Shown here piece after piece: positions 13,672 through 25,486 of a DNA stretch of 64,000 nt. Made by a program: the position numbers and the translations under genes. The notes beneath the pieces are model-generated. The model worked only from the letters and a program-made list of their open reading frames with translations. It did no database searches and was not told the origin of the DNA. The stretch lies in contig CAMQGK010000149.1 of NCBI GenBank assembly GCA_947000775.1, forward strand, positions 291,001 to 355,000, read 5' to 3'. The stretch comes from Pterois miles (taxonomy: Eukaryota > Chordata > Actinopteri > Perciformes > Scorpaenidae). How positions within the stretch are numbered: position 1 is the first letter of the stretch; the number at the start of each line of letters is the position of its first letter.

Positions 13672-13890
13672 GTGGTGTCTGCTCCAAGCATCGCTGGTTG
13701 TCATATCTGGATAAACCCAGTACCACAGGGCAGGCTGAAGCTGCTACTCTGCAAAACCAAGCTGCAGCATTGGGACCATCAAACCACCCAACTGAAGGCC
13801 AAGTTTAGTGAAACCGGTGATGTCAAAGACAGACCGCTAAGTGGGCCCATGAAGACCACCCATCACCCTTACAGCACTGAGGACCTGTAG
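13672..13890 (+). pseudogene. Possible transposase helix-turn-helix fossil
   Basis: A 72-codon open frame contains KFSETGDVKDRPLSGPMKTT, which resembles the second helix-turn-helix linker of Tc1/mariner-type transposases. Nothing of the catalytic domain follows and no inverted repeats were seen, so this is weak. Confidence 0.25.
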
Positions 13891-13899
13891 GCCGTCTTC

Positions 13900-14930
13900 T
13901 AGGTTTGCAGGCCCTTATGGCATACAGATCTCTGATCAAGTCGGACGTCACTGTGAAGGGAAATAAAGAGGCTTTCCAACAATTTAAAATACAGTGACAA
14001 TTAGCATTGTAACAACAGAGAAATAATCCACCAAACACACATTTCCAAACTACTTTTTTAAGTTTATTTTGTATTTCAAATATTTTACTCAGCCTGAAAA
14101 CAGTGATAACTTACCGACGGTTAGTGTGTTAGTGTAGGAGTGATAGCAGGTTCCAGCTCTCCTGGTCAATGTGTTATTTCTTTTTAACGAGTATTTTAAA
14201 CAATATTACTCAGAGTTAAACCATGTCATATAGTATTCAGTACCAGTTCTAATACGAATAAAACCAGCAGGATTAAGGATTTTTGACTATTTTAGACACA
14301 AAAAGTAACTGAGGCAACGTTGTCACCAGAGTTTTTTTTATTTTAGACCTTGCATACTAAAGATCTGCAACCATTAATTCAGCTATGTATTGTGATTTTT
14401 CTGATTTTGAATCAATATATTTGCTTCATTTGAGTCTATACAGAGCTAGAAGGAAGTTACCACGTTTGTTGTTGGAGTCTAAGTCACATGATCATATGTT
14501 TCAGTCAAGAGAGATAGCTGCGGACCTGGAGAAGTTAGCGTTATACGAAATACATACATGGAAATAAGATTGATTGGATTATATTCATCAGAAGTATAAA
14601 ACTTGACATGTCCCTTTTATAAGTTAAGAATAAAATCTCACCTCTTATTTGTGAGAGAAATGTCGTTATTCTTTGATTTTGGGGTTTCTGGAAAAAAACA
14701 ATAATGCCTGGCAATGACTTATATTTTATTGTATTAATATTGATATTTTCTAAATAAAAGTCCCTAGATTCAGCTTTTGCCCATGGTCTAGTGTTAACAA
14801 AGATCACAATAAACTGTGATATCAAGTCAGACTTGTAGAATCACAGTACATATCGAATCTGCACCCGAGTATCGTGATGGCATCGTCCCAGCCCTTACGA
14901 CCACCAACCTGTTGTCCTTCTGTGTTTCCA
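13900..14930. other. Upstream region or intron, nothing recognised
   Basis: Lies between the putative promoter and the zinc-finger coding exon. AT-rich with no supported feature. Confidence 0.4.
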
Positions 14931-14933
14931 GAC

Positions 14934-14996
14934 ATGGCCAGAGCAAGGTGGGATCTGAGGACACAGAGAAAGTTCAGGTGGAGCGATAAGGAGTGA
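14934..14996 (+). CDS. Upstream ORF in the zinc-finger 5' leader
   Basis: A 20-codon reading frame starting MARARWDL and ending at TGA. It lies directly after a strong acceptor (ttctgtgtttccag, ending at 14931) and before the main start codon. If that acceptor is used, ribosomes would meet this ATG first and it could lower translation of the main frame. Expression is inferred, not shown. Confidence 0.3.
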   Translation: MARARWDLRTQRKFRWSDKE

Positions 14997-15072
14997 CAAG
15001 GGGGCTCGAGGGCTCATGTCCACATCACAAACACTCCCGCCCCTCGACTCTGGCTGCGGAGAACGCCTCGGC

Positions 15073-18000
15073 ATGGTGAAAACGGTGAAGATGGAGCTGC
15101 TGAGAGCGCTCGTCAGCGAGTGTTTGTCTGCAGCTGCCGAGGAGATCTTCAAGATTGTAGAAAGAACCATTATAGAATATGAAAAGGAAATGTCCTGTTC
15201 AAAGTGGGTGGTGGACAGCCACCGCAGACTGCTGGATGTTGCCAAGCCCCACAATGAAGGTCAGTTTATCAGAAGTCTGCTTTCTGTAAAGGAAATCATG
15301 ACCTGGATCAATGTTGGAGGGTTGAAGTTATCCACAGAGATCATTAGCATTTTTAGTAGCATGACACTGGTGTCTGCAAACAGTATTGTATTCACAAGCT
15401 AACTGTGGGTTAGTCTATTTTCCAGTCTGAATGCATCATTTTGTCAGATAGTCTTCACATTTTACTGCATTTTCACAGAGATTTTTGAAAAGAAGAAATA
15501 ATGAACACAAAAAATGTTTTTGGGTGAATGTCAGCACAGTCTCACAGCAGTTACTGAAAAAAAAAATGAAATTAATCATTCATGTTCATAGACACAAACT
15601 CTGTTCAGCATGACTTTCAACACGGTGGTTTTCATGCCTTTTCCTACAAATGTCCAGCAACGTGTGACTCGCTTCCTGCTCTAGTCTTTTCAAAACAAAA
15701 CTACGTAGTTGGGTTTAGAAATAGATTTAGGCAACAAACTACTTGGTAAGTTTTTTTTTTTTCTAGTAAATCAGTAAGAGTAGGATTGACTGGAACACCT
15801 TCAAGACCTTGCTCATATATTGTGGTTATTTTGAGCCAGTTAAATATTATGGATTGCAACTTTTAGTCACATACTCTCAAACACATTATTTTTATATTAT
15901 TTTGGGGTTTTCAAGATGTCAGAATTGGGTTGTAAAAATGTAAAAAATGAAATTGGGTTGTATGAAATGTTCTGACGTATCAGTTTACAACATAAAGGAG
16001 TAGTTCTCTGATTTTGTGCTGCAGTTCCATAAAGTTGAGGTACTTATGAGAGGAAGATCAATAAATTGGTCTGTCAAAGTTAACGCAATAATAACGTGTT
16101 AACGCCACTAATTTCTTAAATGTCAAAATGCAAAGTGCAATTCTTAGGCAGTAGCGGGCTCAGTTTTGAAGCTAGAGTGAAGATATTGGCATCACCTGAA
16201 ACTAGAAGACCTAAAGAAATGTCAGACCAGCATGTTGTGAAGGAGGCTAAATAATTCTCCAAGCTTAATGTGCTTAATGTTGGAGAGGAAAAACTGTCAT
16301 GTCCATGTTCAAAGGGGTCCGTTGACCTCTGACCTCCAGATGTGTGGATGTAAATGGGTTCTCTGGGTCCCCACCAGTCTCCCCTTTACAGACATGCCCA
16401 CTTTCTGATAGTCCCAGTCAGTCTGGATCAAGTCCTAGTCAAGTCAGCACTCTGACACACTGACAGCTGTTGTTGCCTGTTGGGCTGCAGTTTGCCATGT
16501 TCTGATTGGAGCAGATTGTTGATGCTAAAGTCAGAACCTGGGAGGGTTTCTGGACAATATCTGGTATTGATTAGTGGTGTTATTGATTCACAATAATAAA
16601 ATATATACTTACATTTGCATAAAGCAGCATATTTGCCACTCCCATGTTAAGAGTGTTGAATAGTTGAAAAATCTGTTTAAGGTACATTTTGAACAGATTA
16701 AGTGTGATTCATTTATTGTGATTAATGTGTGATTAATTATGTTTAACTAAGGACAATTGTGATTAATTGTGATTAAATATTGTAATCGACTGACAGCCAA
16801 GAATGGCCAAAAGCAGCATAGGCAGCATAAGCATGCAGCATAATAACTATTGTTTTCTCCTTTGCTTCAGACTCTCTCCAAATGTCGGTCAGAGATGTGA
16901 AGTTGGAGTGTGGCCTGCAGCAGCCTGCTGCCAGCGTGAACGTCAGTGTGTGCTGGGAGGAAGCAGGAAACGCCACGTCAGAGCCGAACATGAACAACGC
17001 TCGTCCAGGCTCCTCCCCTGCCAGTGAAAGTGATCCGGAGATACTGATCGATATTGATGATGATGATGATGTGAAGCAGGAGTGTGACCTGAACATGCCT
17101 TTGAAAATCCTCAAAGTGAACAAACCATTCAGATGTCCTGTCTGCTTGAGCGGCTTTTCTTCGAAAAAGATGATGGTACGACACATCAAAAAGCACCCGG
17201 AGGACAGTTCGGCACGTTACCAGTGCCAGTTCTGTGAGCGCTGCTTCTGCCACAAATCTGAATTCATCATTCACACCAGGACACACAAAGGCACCAAACA
17301 ATACAAGTGCCAAGAGTGTGAGAAAAGCTTTGGTGAGAGGGATAGTCTGCTTATTCACAGACAGAAACACACTGGGGAGAAACCATATCGAGGTTTTAGT
17401 GAAAAGGTGGAAGCAGAAACTCACCTCAGATCAGTAACACCTGCCAGTAAGACTGAAGAAGAGCTGGACTGCAGACAGGATGAGTCTGGCATTAAGACAT
17501 TCCCTCTTACTATCACTCCCTATGATAAAAGTGAGTTTGATCAGGAGTCTCTGCAGCCCCTATGTCTTTACCAAATCCAGACTGTTGCCGATATAGATAA
17601 AGACTCCTCAGCTGCAGGTGATCACATAAAAACTGAGCCAGGAGCCGACGGTGGAGTACTGGAGAGCACCACAGATCATCAGTTGCTCCTCTCAGTGAAC
17701 CCAAGTCAACAGGGTGATGGTAAGACAGAGCCCAAACATCTCAACATAAAAAATATCCTGCCGAGAAGACCTTCAGGAAAATCCACCGAGCTCATCGTTC
17801 AGTTTGAGGCAGGGACGGCACAGAAACCCTACAAGTGTCCTTGTTGCACCAAGTGTTTCTCCTTGACTAAGACTTTAATAAGACACATACGGATCCACAC
17901 GGAGGACAAACCGTATCAGTGTCAGTTTTGTGGGAGGAACTTCTGTCAGAAGTCAGACCTGGTCAATCACACCAGGATACATACAGGAGAGAGACCATAT

Positions 18001-18099
18001 CAGTGCCAAGAATGTGAGAAATCATTCACACAGAAAGGCAACCTGGTGGTTCACATGAGGAAACATACGGGAGATAAACCTAATCAGCAAAGAATATAG
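15073..18099 (+). CDS. C2H2 zinc-finger protein, six fingers, two coding exons
   Basis: Probable nuclear DNA-binding transcription factor. Coding exon 1 is 15073-15259, ending in donor AAG|GTCAGT. Exon 2 is 16871-18099, after acceptor tttgcttcag. The junction completes an Asp codon (G|AC), giving about 471 residues. The N-terminal block with AAAEEIFKIVERTIIEYEKE is the conserved leader of a large fish zinc-finger family. An in-frame upstream ATG at 15016 would add 19 residues, but the family usually starts near the MVKTVKMELL segment. Six fingers with C-X2-C-X12-H-X3-H spacing lie at residues about 149-171, 179-201 and 207-229, then 383-405, 411-433 and 439-461, so they form two triplets 153 residues apart. 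An acidic stretch is at about 124-129. SUMO-type motifs VKQE (about 130) and IKTE (about 315) are present. The DNA target is unknown. Confidence 0.88.
16073..16799. mobile_element. hAT-like MITE inside the zinc-finger intron
   Basis: The left end reads ggtctgtcaaagttaacgca and the right end ttgtaatcgactgacagcc, so GGTCTGTCA and TGACAGCC are inverted ends. The right third contains repeated GTGATTAAT text characteristic of the AATATTTAATCG family. The right end lies about 70 bp before the splice acceptor at 16870. I saw no clean target-site duplication. Confidence 0.6.
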
Positions 18100-18189
18100 A
18101 AGCAAAAAAGGTGAAACAGTTGCTCGATGGCACTGAGGCAGCGCTGCCATTTTGGACTGAAAACACCAATGAGTCTGTGGTCATGGTTG

Positions 18190-18195
18190 AATAAA
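18190..18195 (+). terminator. AATAAA polyadenylation signal, zinc-finger gene
   Basis: Canonical hexamer about 90 bp after the stop codon of the zinc-finger gene, the first on this strand downstream. Confidence 0.5.
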
Positions 18196-18644
18196 GAGAC
18201 GTCCGTAAATCAGAGGGTAATTTTTTTGAGGTTAATCAACTTCCCAGTAGGAATACTTAAATTTCCCTCATTTAAATAATTATATCCTAAAAGTTATAAA
18301 ATGAACTAACAGCTGAATCTAGAGGTATTTTCCTCGGCATAATGAATGAACATCAGACCCACTGGACTGCTCCGCCCTTCATATTCATGACATGTCTGGT
18401 TCTACCAGCTTCCTGCTAGCTGTATGTGGCTGTAATAATGGATCTATTGGCTGTAATTGATCACTGTTATTATCTTCTAATCCACCATGGGCTGTCTGCT
18501 GTCAGCCTGGATCAACGTCTCTGTTCCCAAACAACCGGCTATCAGCCAGTAGCTAGTAGTGCTAGTAGCTGACATCAACAGGATTTAATGGAGTTACAGG
18601 TTATTTAACACGCAGGACAAAAGCCGAGGACACAACCCCTTATA

Positions 18645-18890
18645 TATCCATGGTCTGTGGTCTGTTGGACCCTTTTATACATCTGTGGTCTGTTGGACCC
18701 TCTTCTACATCCATGGTCTGTGGTCTGTTGGACCCCTTTTCTACATCCATGGTCTGTGGTCTGTTGGACCCTCTTATACATCCATGGTCTGTGGTCTGTT
18801 GGACCCTCTTCTACATCCATGGTCTGTGGTCTGTTGGACCCTCTTATACATCCATGGTCTGTGGTCTGTTGGACCCTCTTAGAGACAATA
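18645..18890. repeat. Minisatellite, about 36-bp unit, seven copies
   Basis: Units contain ccatggtctgtggtctgttg followed by gaccctctt and a variable tatac/ctac join. Several units are near-identical, suggesting recent expansion. Open frames through the array (100-127 codons on plus, 71 on minus) only reflect the lack of stops in the unit. Confidence 0.92.
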
Positions 18891-18944
18891 AAAAAGAAAA
18901 TGATGTGTTCAACTGTTGTACAGCTCTTTGTAGGCGGATGTTTT

Positions 18945-19050
18945 ACTGGCGTCCGGTAGTCGCTTTCAGTCCAAAATGGCAGACTTGTAGCTCCGCTGCT
19001 GGGCGCTGGCGTTGCAATGGAACGAGCAACTGACGTTCACTTCTCATCAG
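18945..19050 (+). repeat. Short dispersed repeat, copy in plus orientation
   Basis: The block from agtcgctttcagtccaaaat through ggaacgagcaactgacgttc and acttctcatcag is matched in inverse complement at 51105-51205 (tgatgagaagtgaaagtcaa ... cattctggactgaaagcaac). Two inverted copies 32 kb apart show it is interspersed. Nature unknown. Confidence 0.6.
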
Positions 19051-19934
19051 TCTTCGTTCTGTGGTGACAGGAGGGCAGCTGTAGCTCCAGAGGTCAGAGG
19101 TCATCTTTTGAGCCACAGGTAGTCAGGAGTTCACGGTGTTGTCCCACGGCTGAGTGTCAAACCTCAGTACTTTGTTTGGCACCGAGTCAAGTAGGGAAAG
19201 CTGGAGCTGAATGTCTGGTTAGAGTCTTTGAATCTTGATATCATACTTTGACTCCCCACATCTGATTTAAATCAAGCGAAACAAACTCACCACAAGGTTC
19301 CTGCCGTCCTCTTGTTGCTGGATGATGCCTGTTTAGATGCCATTTAATTCATTCAGTTGCAGGGTGTCACCATGAGATGGCGCTTCCCTCACAAACCAAC
19401 ACATAGTACACTGCAGTCATGCTTATTTTGTCCAGGCCGTGGTTTGTAGAGTATGTTTCCCAGACTTGAGGCCTTTAAACCACATGAAAATGCAAAATAC
19501 TTGCCTGCAAATATTTGATGTCTATGGCTTTTATTGTGAAAGTTAAGAACAGAAGGAGTGACTCTGGCCTGCAGGGTTAGGGTTAGTCTTTGTCAAGGTT
19601 GAAAGGAGTACTAAAGTTTGCTGTCTTAGTTCACACCAGAGTCTCTGTGTTGTTGTTTCATAAATATTTTATAGTGTGAAAGGTCAGAAAAATCTATCTT
19701 CTTCTGACAAGTCGCTTTTTCTCTGCTTATATTCACATTCTGTGTGAAAGTATTCATGACAACCAAAAAAGTTAGAAACAAAATATTGTAAAGGCCTTCA
19801 CAGGGCTGCTACTTCAGTAACGTTTTCCATCCGTCTAGTAGCCAGTACTTATTATTAACGATTTTTACAAGCATAAACCTGATTTTCTCTCATTTTTCAC
19901 CTCAATGACTCTAAATTTCAAGAACTAGAAGAAC

Positions 19935-20170
19935 CACCTTATTGTTATGTGCCTCAGCCAACCAGTCAGCTTCTACTTTACATCCATGTGTCCAAAAAGG
20001 TCACAGTGACCTTGACCGCCAAATTATAATCAGTTCAAGACCAAGTCGGCTGTTCCTCGCAGTCATTACTGCAGCCTCGGTGTCAATTGAGAATGATGTT
20101 GGCGGGAAAAATACATCAGGGCAAAACAAAATAACCTCCCCTGCCAACAAGATATTGGCTAGCACGAATA
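19935..20170 (+). repeat. Dispersed teleost repeat, copy 2
   Basis: Includes caaaaaggtcacagtgacct, TTGACCGCCAAATTATAATCAGTTC-type text and cacgaatacaatgac. It is the partner of the repeat at 2500-2690. The short open frame over it is not gene-like. Confidence 0.5.
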
Positions 20171-21430
20171 CAATGACAGACTGAATGGATGAAGTGAAAT
20201 GAAATGGTGATTGGGTTTGGTAATGAGCGCACCCTGTGATGAGATTGTTTTGTCAACTGTTTCCAAGGTCAAGAATCAATGTTCAATCTCATGTTTTTTT
20301 TAATTTTTTTTTTTTTATTATTATTTAGGTCAAATCTTGCTGTTACTTATGTTTTGAAAACTTTGGCATATTTTACTAAATAACAAGCAGAAACCTTGGT
20401 ATTATATCGGCACCTTGTTTCTAATCAAATCAGCCCTATTTGATGTTATGGGTGCTATTACTTATAAAGATTGGTTCATAAGATTTTACGCTGTCACCTT
20501 CTTCATTCTTCAATGTCATGTCAATATATTGTAGCTAAGCCAGTGTTTTCAGCAGGGCTCACTCTGTGATTACTAACAGTAAAGTCCAATAAATATATAG
20601 TAGCTGTCCACAGAAGGGACTGAAATGATCTTCCTCTGAATCCCTGGGTGGGAAATGTGATTGCAGATAAAATTGCGACAGAGACTTTGGTTGTGAAAAG
20701 AAACCTGTCGCAGCACTTTGCGTCTGACCTTGAGATGACCTTAAGGATGTGCTTGTGTGGAGAAAGTGTAGAGAGTGGCATTATTGATATTTGTGCAAGC
20801 TGTATTTTTATTTTACCAATCCCATAGAGTCTTAGGAATCTGTATTGTTTTCAAAGATTTGTATTTATTATAAAGTTGTCTGGCTTTATTTGATAATAAT
20901 TTTATTGTGAGAAATGTGTTTTTATGTCAGACTCCAAAGTAAAGTCAAGATTGTGTCTTACAGTGTTTGTTCAGTCCTAAGGAGAGTTGCTGTGTATGTA
21001 CGCTGGGGACACAGTTAATGGGGCTTGAGTTTTTAGGCTTATTCACAAGGTCAAAAGGACACATATTCAACACACATAAAAACAAACAAATAGCACTCAT
21101 CACTCTGACCTCAACAACAAGCTATCATTTAATGTGACTGATTTCTTGTAGATGAATTTATGCTTTGTACAAATGTACAGTATCTTGTTTAAAATGATCA
21201 CAGTCACAACATTGATCAAACAAAATCATGCAAATTGTTCAGCCTCACAACTAATAATGTGAACAGGGTCAACTGAAACTGACTGAACGGTAGGGGCTCC
21301 CTAAAAACTCAATTCACTCAACGAAGCAGTGAACTATCTGCTCTGATATGATAAATAATACTGATAACAGAACCCCCCCCCCCATCTGAGTAGATTTTTG
21401 TTGCTAGACATAGTTTAGTCCATGTAAACT
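20171..21430. other. Intergenic, nothing recognised
   Basis: AT-rich, with T-rich runs near 20297-20325 and a C-run at 21370-21383. No supported coding or RNA feature. Confidence 0.45.
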
Positions 21431-21530
21431 GAACTGATCAGCCCTAGTGAGGAGCCAGAGGGAATACAGGGAGTCCAGTTTACTGTGTTTTACAGAGACA
21501 TGGCTGAACGGGACGACACCGGACTGCTGA

Positions 21531-22175
21531 GTGGAGCCGACCGGCTTCACTTTAGTGAGAGCAGACAGGGACCAGCGGAGCGGGAAGAGGACAGGAGGGG
21601 GGCTCGCTGTCCTTGTTAACCCTCAATGGTGTAATCCTGATCACGTTTCTGTTAAACACCACATCTGTGAGTCTGAGGCCTCATTATCTGCCATCACAGT
21701 CATTGTGTATATTCCCCCGGGCGCCGTGGCTGCACAGGCGAGTGACGCCATCAGCTCCACCGTCGCCAGATTACAGACCAAACACCCGGAATCATTCATC
21801 ATCATCAATGGAGACTTTAACCATGTTAAAGTCTCCAAAACATTAACCAACTTCACCCAGTATGTAACCTGTAACACCAGAGAAAACAGGACCCTGGACC
21901 TGCTGTATGCCAACACTAAGGAGGCCGACAGCTCCAGTGCCCTGCCCCCCCTCGGAGGATCAGACCACAACCTCATCAGGCTGGTCCCCAAATACAAGCC
22001 TGTTGTTAGGAGACAGCCCGCCACCATCAGGACTGTACAGCAGTGGTCTGCAGACGTTGAGGAGGAGCTGAGGGAGTGTTACAGGACGACAGACTGGGGG
22101 ATGTTTGAGAGGGTCCATGGTGAGGACATCGAGGGACTCTCTCACACCATAACAAACTACATCATGGTTCTGTAA
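21531..22175 (+). pseudogene. LINE endonuclease domain (copy 1)
   Basis: A 214-codon frame covering the central and C-terminal endonuclease. Recognisable pieces are KRTGGGLAVLVN, the catalytic INGDFNH and the terminal GGSDHNLIRL. The frame is interrupted before 21531 by a stop inside an otherwise homologous segment and is truncated at its start relative to copy 2. Nicking activity is very unlikely. Confidence 0.8.
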
Positions 22176-22435
22176 GGAGAGCATCGTACCCACCAAAAAG
22201 GTACGCTGCTTTCCCAACAACAAGCCCTGGATCACAGGACACATCACAACCCTGTTGAACAGGAGGAAGAGGGCTCTCATGGCCAGGGACACAGAGGGGA
22301 CCAAGGCTGTCCAGAAGGAGCTGAAGAAGGAGCTTCAGCTGGCTAAGGACGCCTATAAGGACAAGCTGGAGGGGACATTACAAGCCAGAAGCTCCAGGGA
22401 GGTGTGGGGAGGCTTCAGGAGGATAACGGGCAGGT

Positions 22436-23304
22436 GTGTTCCAGCACCTCTTCAACCTCTCCCTCAGGCTGAAGAAGGTACCACAACTCTGGAAGACCTC
22501 CTGCATCGTCCCAGTGTCCAAGAAAGGACTCCCTAGCACCCTCAATGACTACAGGCCAGTCGCTCTGACGTCACATGTCATGAAGATCCAGGAGAGACTG
22601 GTCCTGCAGCACCTCAGGCCTCTGGTGAGTGACTCCCTGGACCTCCTACAGTTTGCATACCAGGCAAACATTGGCGTGGACGACGTCATCATCTACATGA
22701 TCCACAGAGCCTACACGCACTTGGAGAAGCTGCAGAGCACAGTGAGAATCATGTTCTTCGACTTCTCCAGTGCATTCAACACAGTCCAACCACACCGGCT
22801 AGCTGAGAAGCTCTCAGCTATGCAGGTAGACCAGGACCTGGTGGACTGGATTAGGGACTACCTCACCAGCAGACCACAGTATGTCAGACTGCAGGGCAGC
22901 CTGTCTGACGTGCTGGTGAGCAACACCGGTGCTCCCCAGTGAACTGTGCTGTCACCGTTCCTGTTCTCCATCTACACCTCCGACTTCTGCTTCAACTCCC
23001 AACATGCCTCCTGCAGGAGTTCTCCGATGACTCCTCCATCGTCGGCTGCATCACAGATGACAACGAGGAGGAGTACAGGACCCTGGTGGAGAACTTTGTG
23101 AGGTGGTGCGACACCAACCCACAGCTCAATATTGGTCAGACCAAAGAGCTGGTGGTGTATTTCTGGAGGAGGAGGAAGAGCTCCCCTACTCCCATCACCA
23201 TCCGTGGGGAGGAGGTGGAGGTGGTGGACAACTACAAGTTCCTGGGAGTTCACTTAAACAAGAAACTGGACTGGTCCAACAACTCCGAGGCCTCTACAGG
23301 AAGG

Positions 23305-23310
<6 letters not shown>
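22436..23310 (+). pseudogene. LINE reverse transcriptase (copy 1), disrupted
   Basis: Two overlapping frames (22436-22942 and 22939-23310). They contain the fingers and palm motifs VALTSHVMKIQERLVLQHL, FFDFSSAFNTVQP and EFSDDSSIVGC (the catalytic DD pair) and then YKFLGVHLNKKLDW. A stop replaces the codon after GAPQ. From about 23305 the frame is destroyed by TAG-repeat expansions. Confidence 0.8.
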
Positions 23311-23336
<26 letters not shown>

Positions 23337-23540
23337 AACTGGACTGGTCCAACAACTCCGAGGCCTCTACAGGAAGGGAAGAAAACTTTTCTGAGAAGGC
23401 TGAGGACCTTCAAATGTTCAACAGGCTACTCCAGATGTTTTACCAGTCTGTAGTAGCAGCAGCAGTAGTAGTAGTAGTAGTAGTAGTGGTAGTAGTACAT
23501 GGTCCAGGCTACTTCAGATGTTTTACCAGTCTGTAGTAGC

Positions 23541-23571
<31 letters not shown>

Positions 23572-23780
23572 AATGTGCAACTGGCTACTGGTCCAACAAC
23601 TCCGATGAGCTCTAGCAGTAGAGAGAGTAGTAGGACAGAGCAACACTACTTCGTGTTTTCAGTCTGTAGTAGCAGTGTAGTAGTAGTAGTAGTAGTAGTA
23701 CATGTGCAACAGGCTACTTCAGATGTTCTACCAGTCTGTAGTAGCAGTAGTGTAGTAGTAGTAGTTGTTGTGGTATGTTG
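23306..23780. repeat. Five (TAG)n arrays with duplicated LINE segments
   Basis: TAG/GTA arrays lie at about 23307-23336, 23463-23497, 23541-23571, 23675-23701 and 23753-23765. LINE segments between them are copied several times: aactggactggtccaacaac twice, gttttaccagtctgtagtag three times (with one ttctac variant), and caggctacttcagatgtt or close variants three times. The array has replaced the end of the reverse transcriptase. Confidence 0.9.
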
Positions 23781-24631
23781 GGGGGGCGGCATCAGCACCA
23801 GGGATGCCACCAAACTGAACCAACTGGTGAGGAGGGCTGGGTCTGTGGTTGGATGTGAGCTGGACAGTCTGGAGGTGGTGGCAGAGGGGAGGACCAGGAA
23901 GCAGCTGGAGTCTAATCTGAGAACCCCTCCCACCCCCTCTATGACCAACTGGTCCAGATGAGGAGTCCATTCAGCCAGAGACCGATCCCCCCTCGGCCCA
24001 CTACAAACCGTCTGGGTCGGTCCTTTCTGTTGGTGGCCATCAGGCTCCAGAACCAAGGTCTGAACCAGAACCAAGGTCTGAACCAGAACCAAGGTCTGAC
24101 CCCCATCTGACTCTGATCATCTGCTTCGTATTTATTCCTGGATCTAAATGTATATAATTACATATAATTATATAATTACATATATATATATATATGCTCT
24201 GCATATAGAATACTCACCAGCTGCTGCACTTTACTTATTACTGTTACTGATTTATTTTATTGCCAGTTTCCTTCATTGCACCTTCTCTTTACTTTTTACT
24301 AGACTGTATTTATCTGTACTGTTGTTGATGCTGCTATGACACCCGAATTTCCCTAAGGGGATTAATAAAAGTTCATCTTATCTTATCTTATCTTATCTTA
24401 TCTTAAATGTCGATTCAGTTTAGAACTATTTAGTTGGACATACAGTATTTTCCAGTGTAACGTCATGATGGTCAATTTGAGCATTCATGAGCAGTCACAA
24501 AAACTGGTTAGTAAATCTGCAGGGAAGTCTGGTCTCAGTTACAACCATGCCAGCAGTACAAGAGGCAAACATCTAAGGCCCTGTCACAGTTTGCCTTTAA
24601 GTATGTATCTAGATGTAACCTGATTACATTT

Positions 24632-24798
24632 AGAAGAAGAAGAACACTGTTGTTAACCTATACATGCAGACCCTAGACACACACATGCACATACAGGACC
24701 CATATACATGCATTAATGGAGAGATGTCAGAGTGGGGGGCTGCTCCTGACAAGTGCCCCGAGCCAACTCCCTACAGACTGAGCTACTGCCGCCCCCAT
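24632..24798 (-). mobile_element. tRNA-derived SINE (LINE-tail family), internally deleted
   Basis: Minus-strand copy. The head ggcggcagtagctcagtctg is at the right end, joined directly to the cggggcacttgtcaggagca region and then the aacagtgttcttcttcttc tail. The segment between the B box and the middle of the body is missing compared with the copy at 51213-51538. Confidence 0.75.
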
Positions 24799-24884
24799 TT
24801 ATCTGGTATTAATATGAGCCTCCAGCATGGAACAAGTCCCAGCCACTTTTAAACACCCCCCCAACACTCTCACACACAACCACA

Positions 24885-24991
<107 letters not shown>

Positions 24992-25011
24992 CTTTTCAAT
25001 CTTTTTACCAT

Positions 25012-25255
25012 AGACTGAGTAGAGTATGGACGGATGTAGTCTCTGACATCACCCATAGGTTTCTGAGGAGCTGCTGTGAAACTCAAAGTGGGTAGCTCTG
25101 GATGTCGCCGTCGGCAGTGATGACACAGCCTATCTCTCGACTAAGGGCAGAAATGGGCAAAGAGGCGAGGCTAGCAGCCTGTTACACCCACACACCCTCC
25201 TGTCATTCAAAGCAGACACACCCTTAATTTTGCATAACTTTAAGCCTTAATATAA
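25012..25255 (+). repeat. Dispersed repeat (copy B) with GACATCACCCATAGG
   Basis: Homologous to 3345-3545 in the same orientation, with shared blocks ggtttctgaggagc, aaagtgggtagctc, gggcaaagaggcg and acacccacacacc. Confidence 0.65.
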
Positions 25256-25486
25256 ATTAAACAGGTAAGTAATATAAAAATTCACCCCCATACAGTTTCC
25301 ATGAACAGGGAAATTAACTATATCATATACATAGCTATATATAATTAACTATATCATATACATAGCTATATATATTGTATTTACTGATGCACATTGGATG
25401 TAATAAATGAACCTCAGCGGAGGAAACTGAAACTTACTTACTAGGGTCTGTCAAGCCCCAACATGTGCTTTGTTGTCCTCTTCCAG

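Larger units (their letters stand above)
21440..24406 (+). mobile_element. 5'-truncated LINE of the Jockey group (Rex1/CR1/L2-like), copy 1
   Basis: Retains part of the apurinic endonuclease, most of the reverse transcriptase and the 3' UTR, ending in (TCTTA)n at about 24380-24406. It is homologous to the copy at 40853-44301 but more decayed, and lacks the 5' UTR and endonuclease N-terminus. The tail reads gaatttccctaaggggatta, a different tail subtype from copy 2. Clade name is from family resemblance only. Confidence 0.85.

Noticed and set aside
18645..18890. CRISPR-like array
   Set aside because: Units are tandem with near-identical sequence throughout and no unique spacers, in a fish genome; it is a minisatellite.
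23646..24092. 148-codon minus and 147-codon plus frames
   Set aside because: Shadows of TAG/CTA arrays and decayed LINE sequence.
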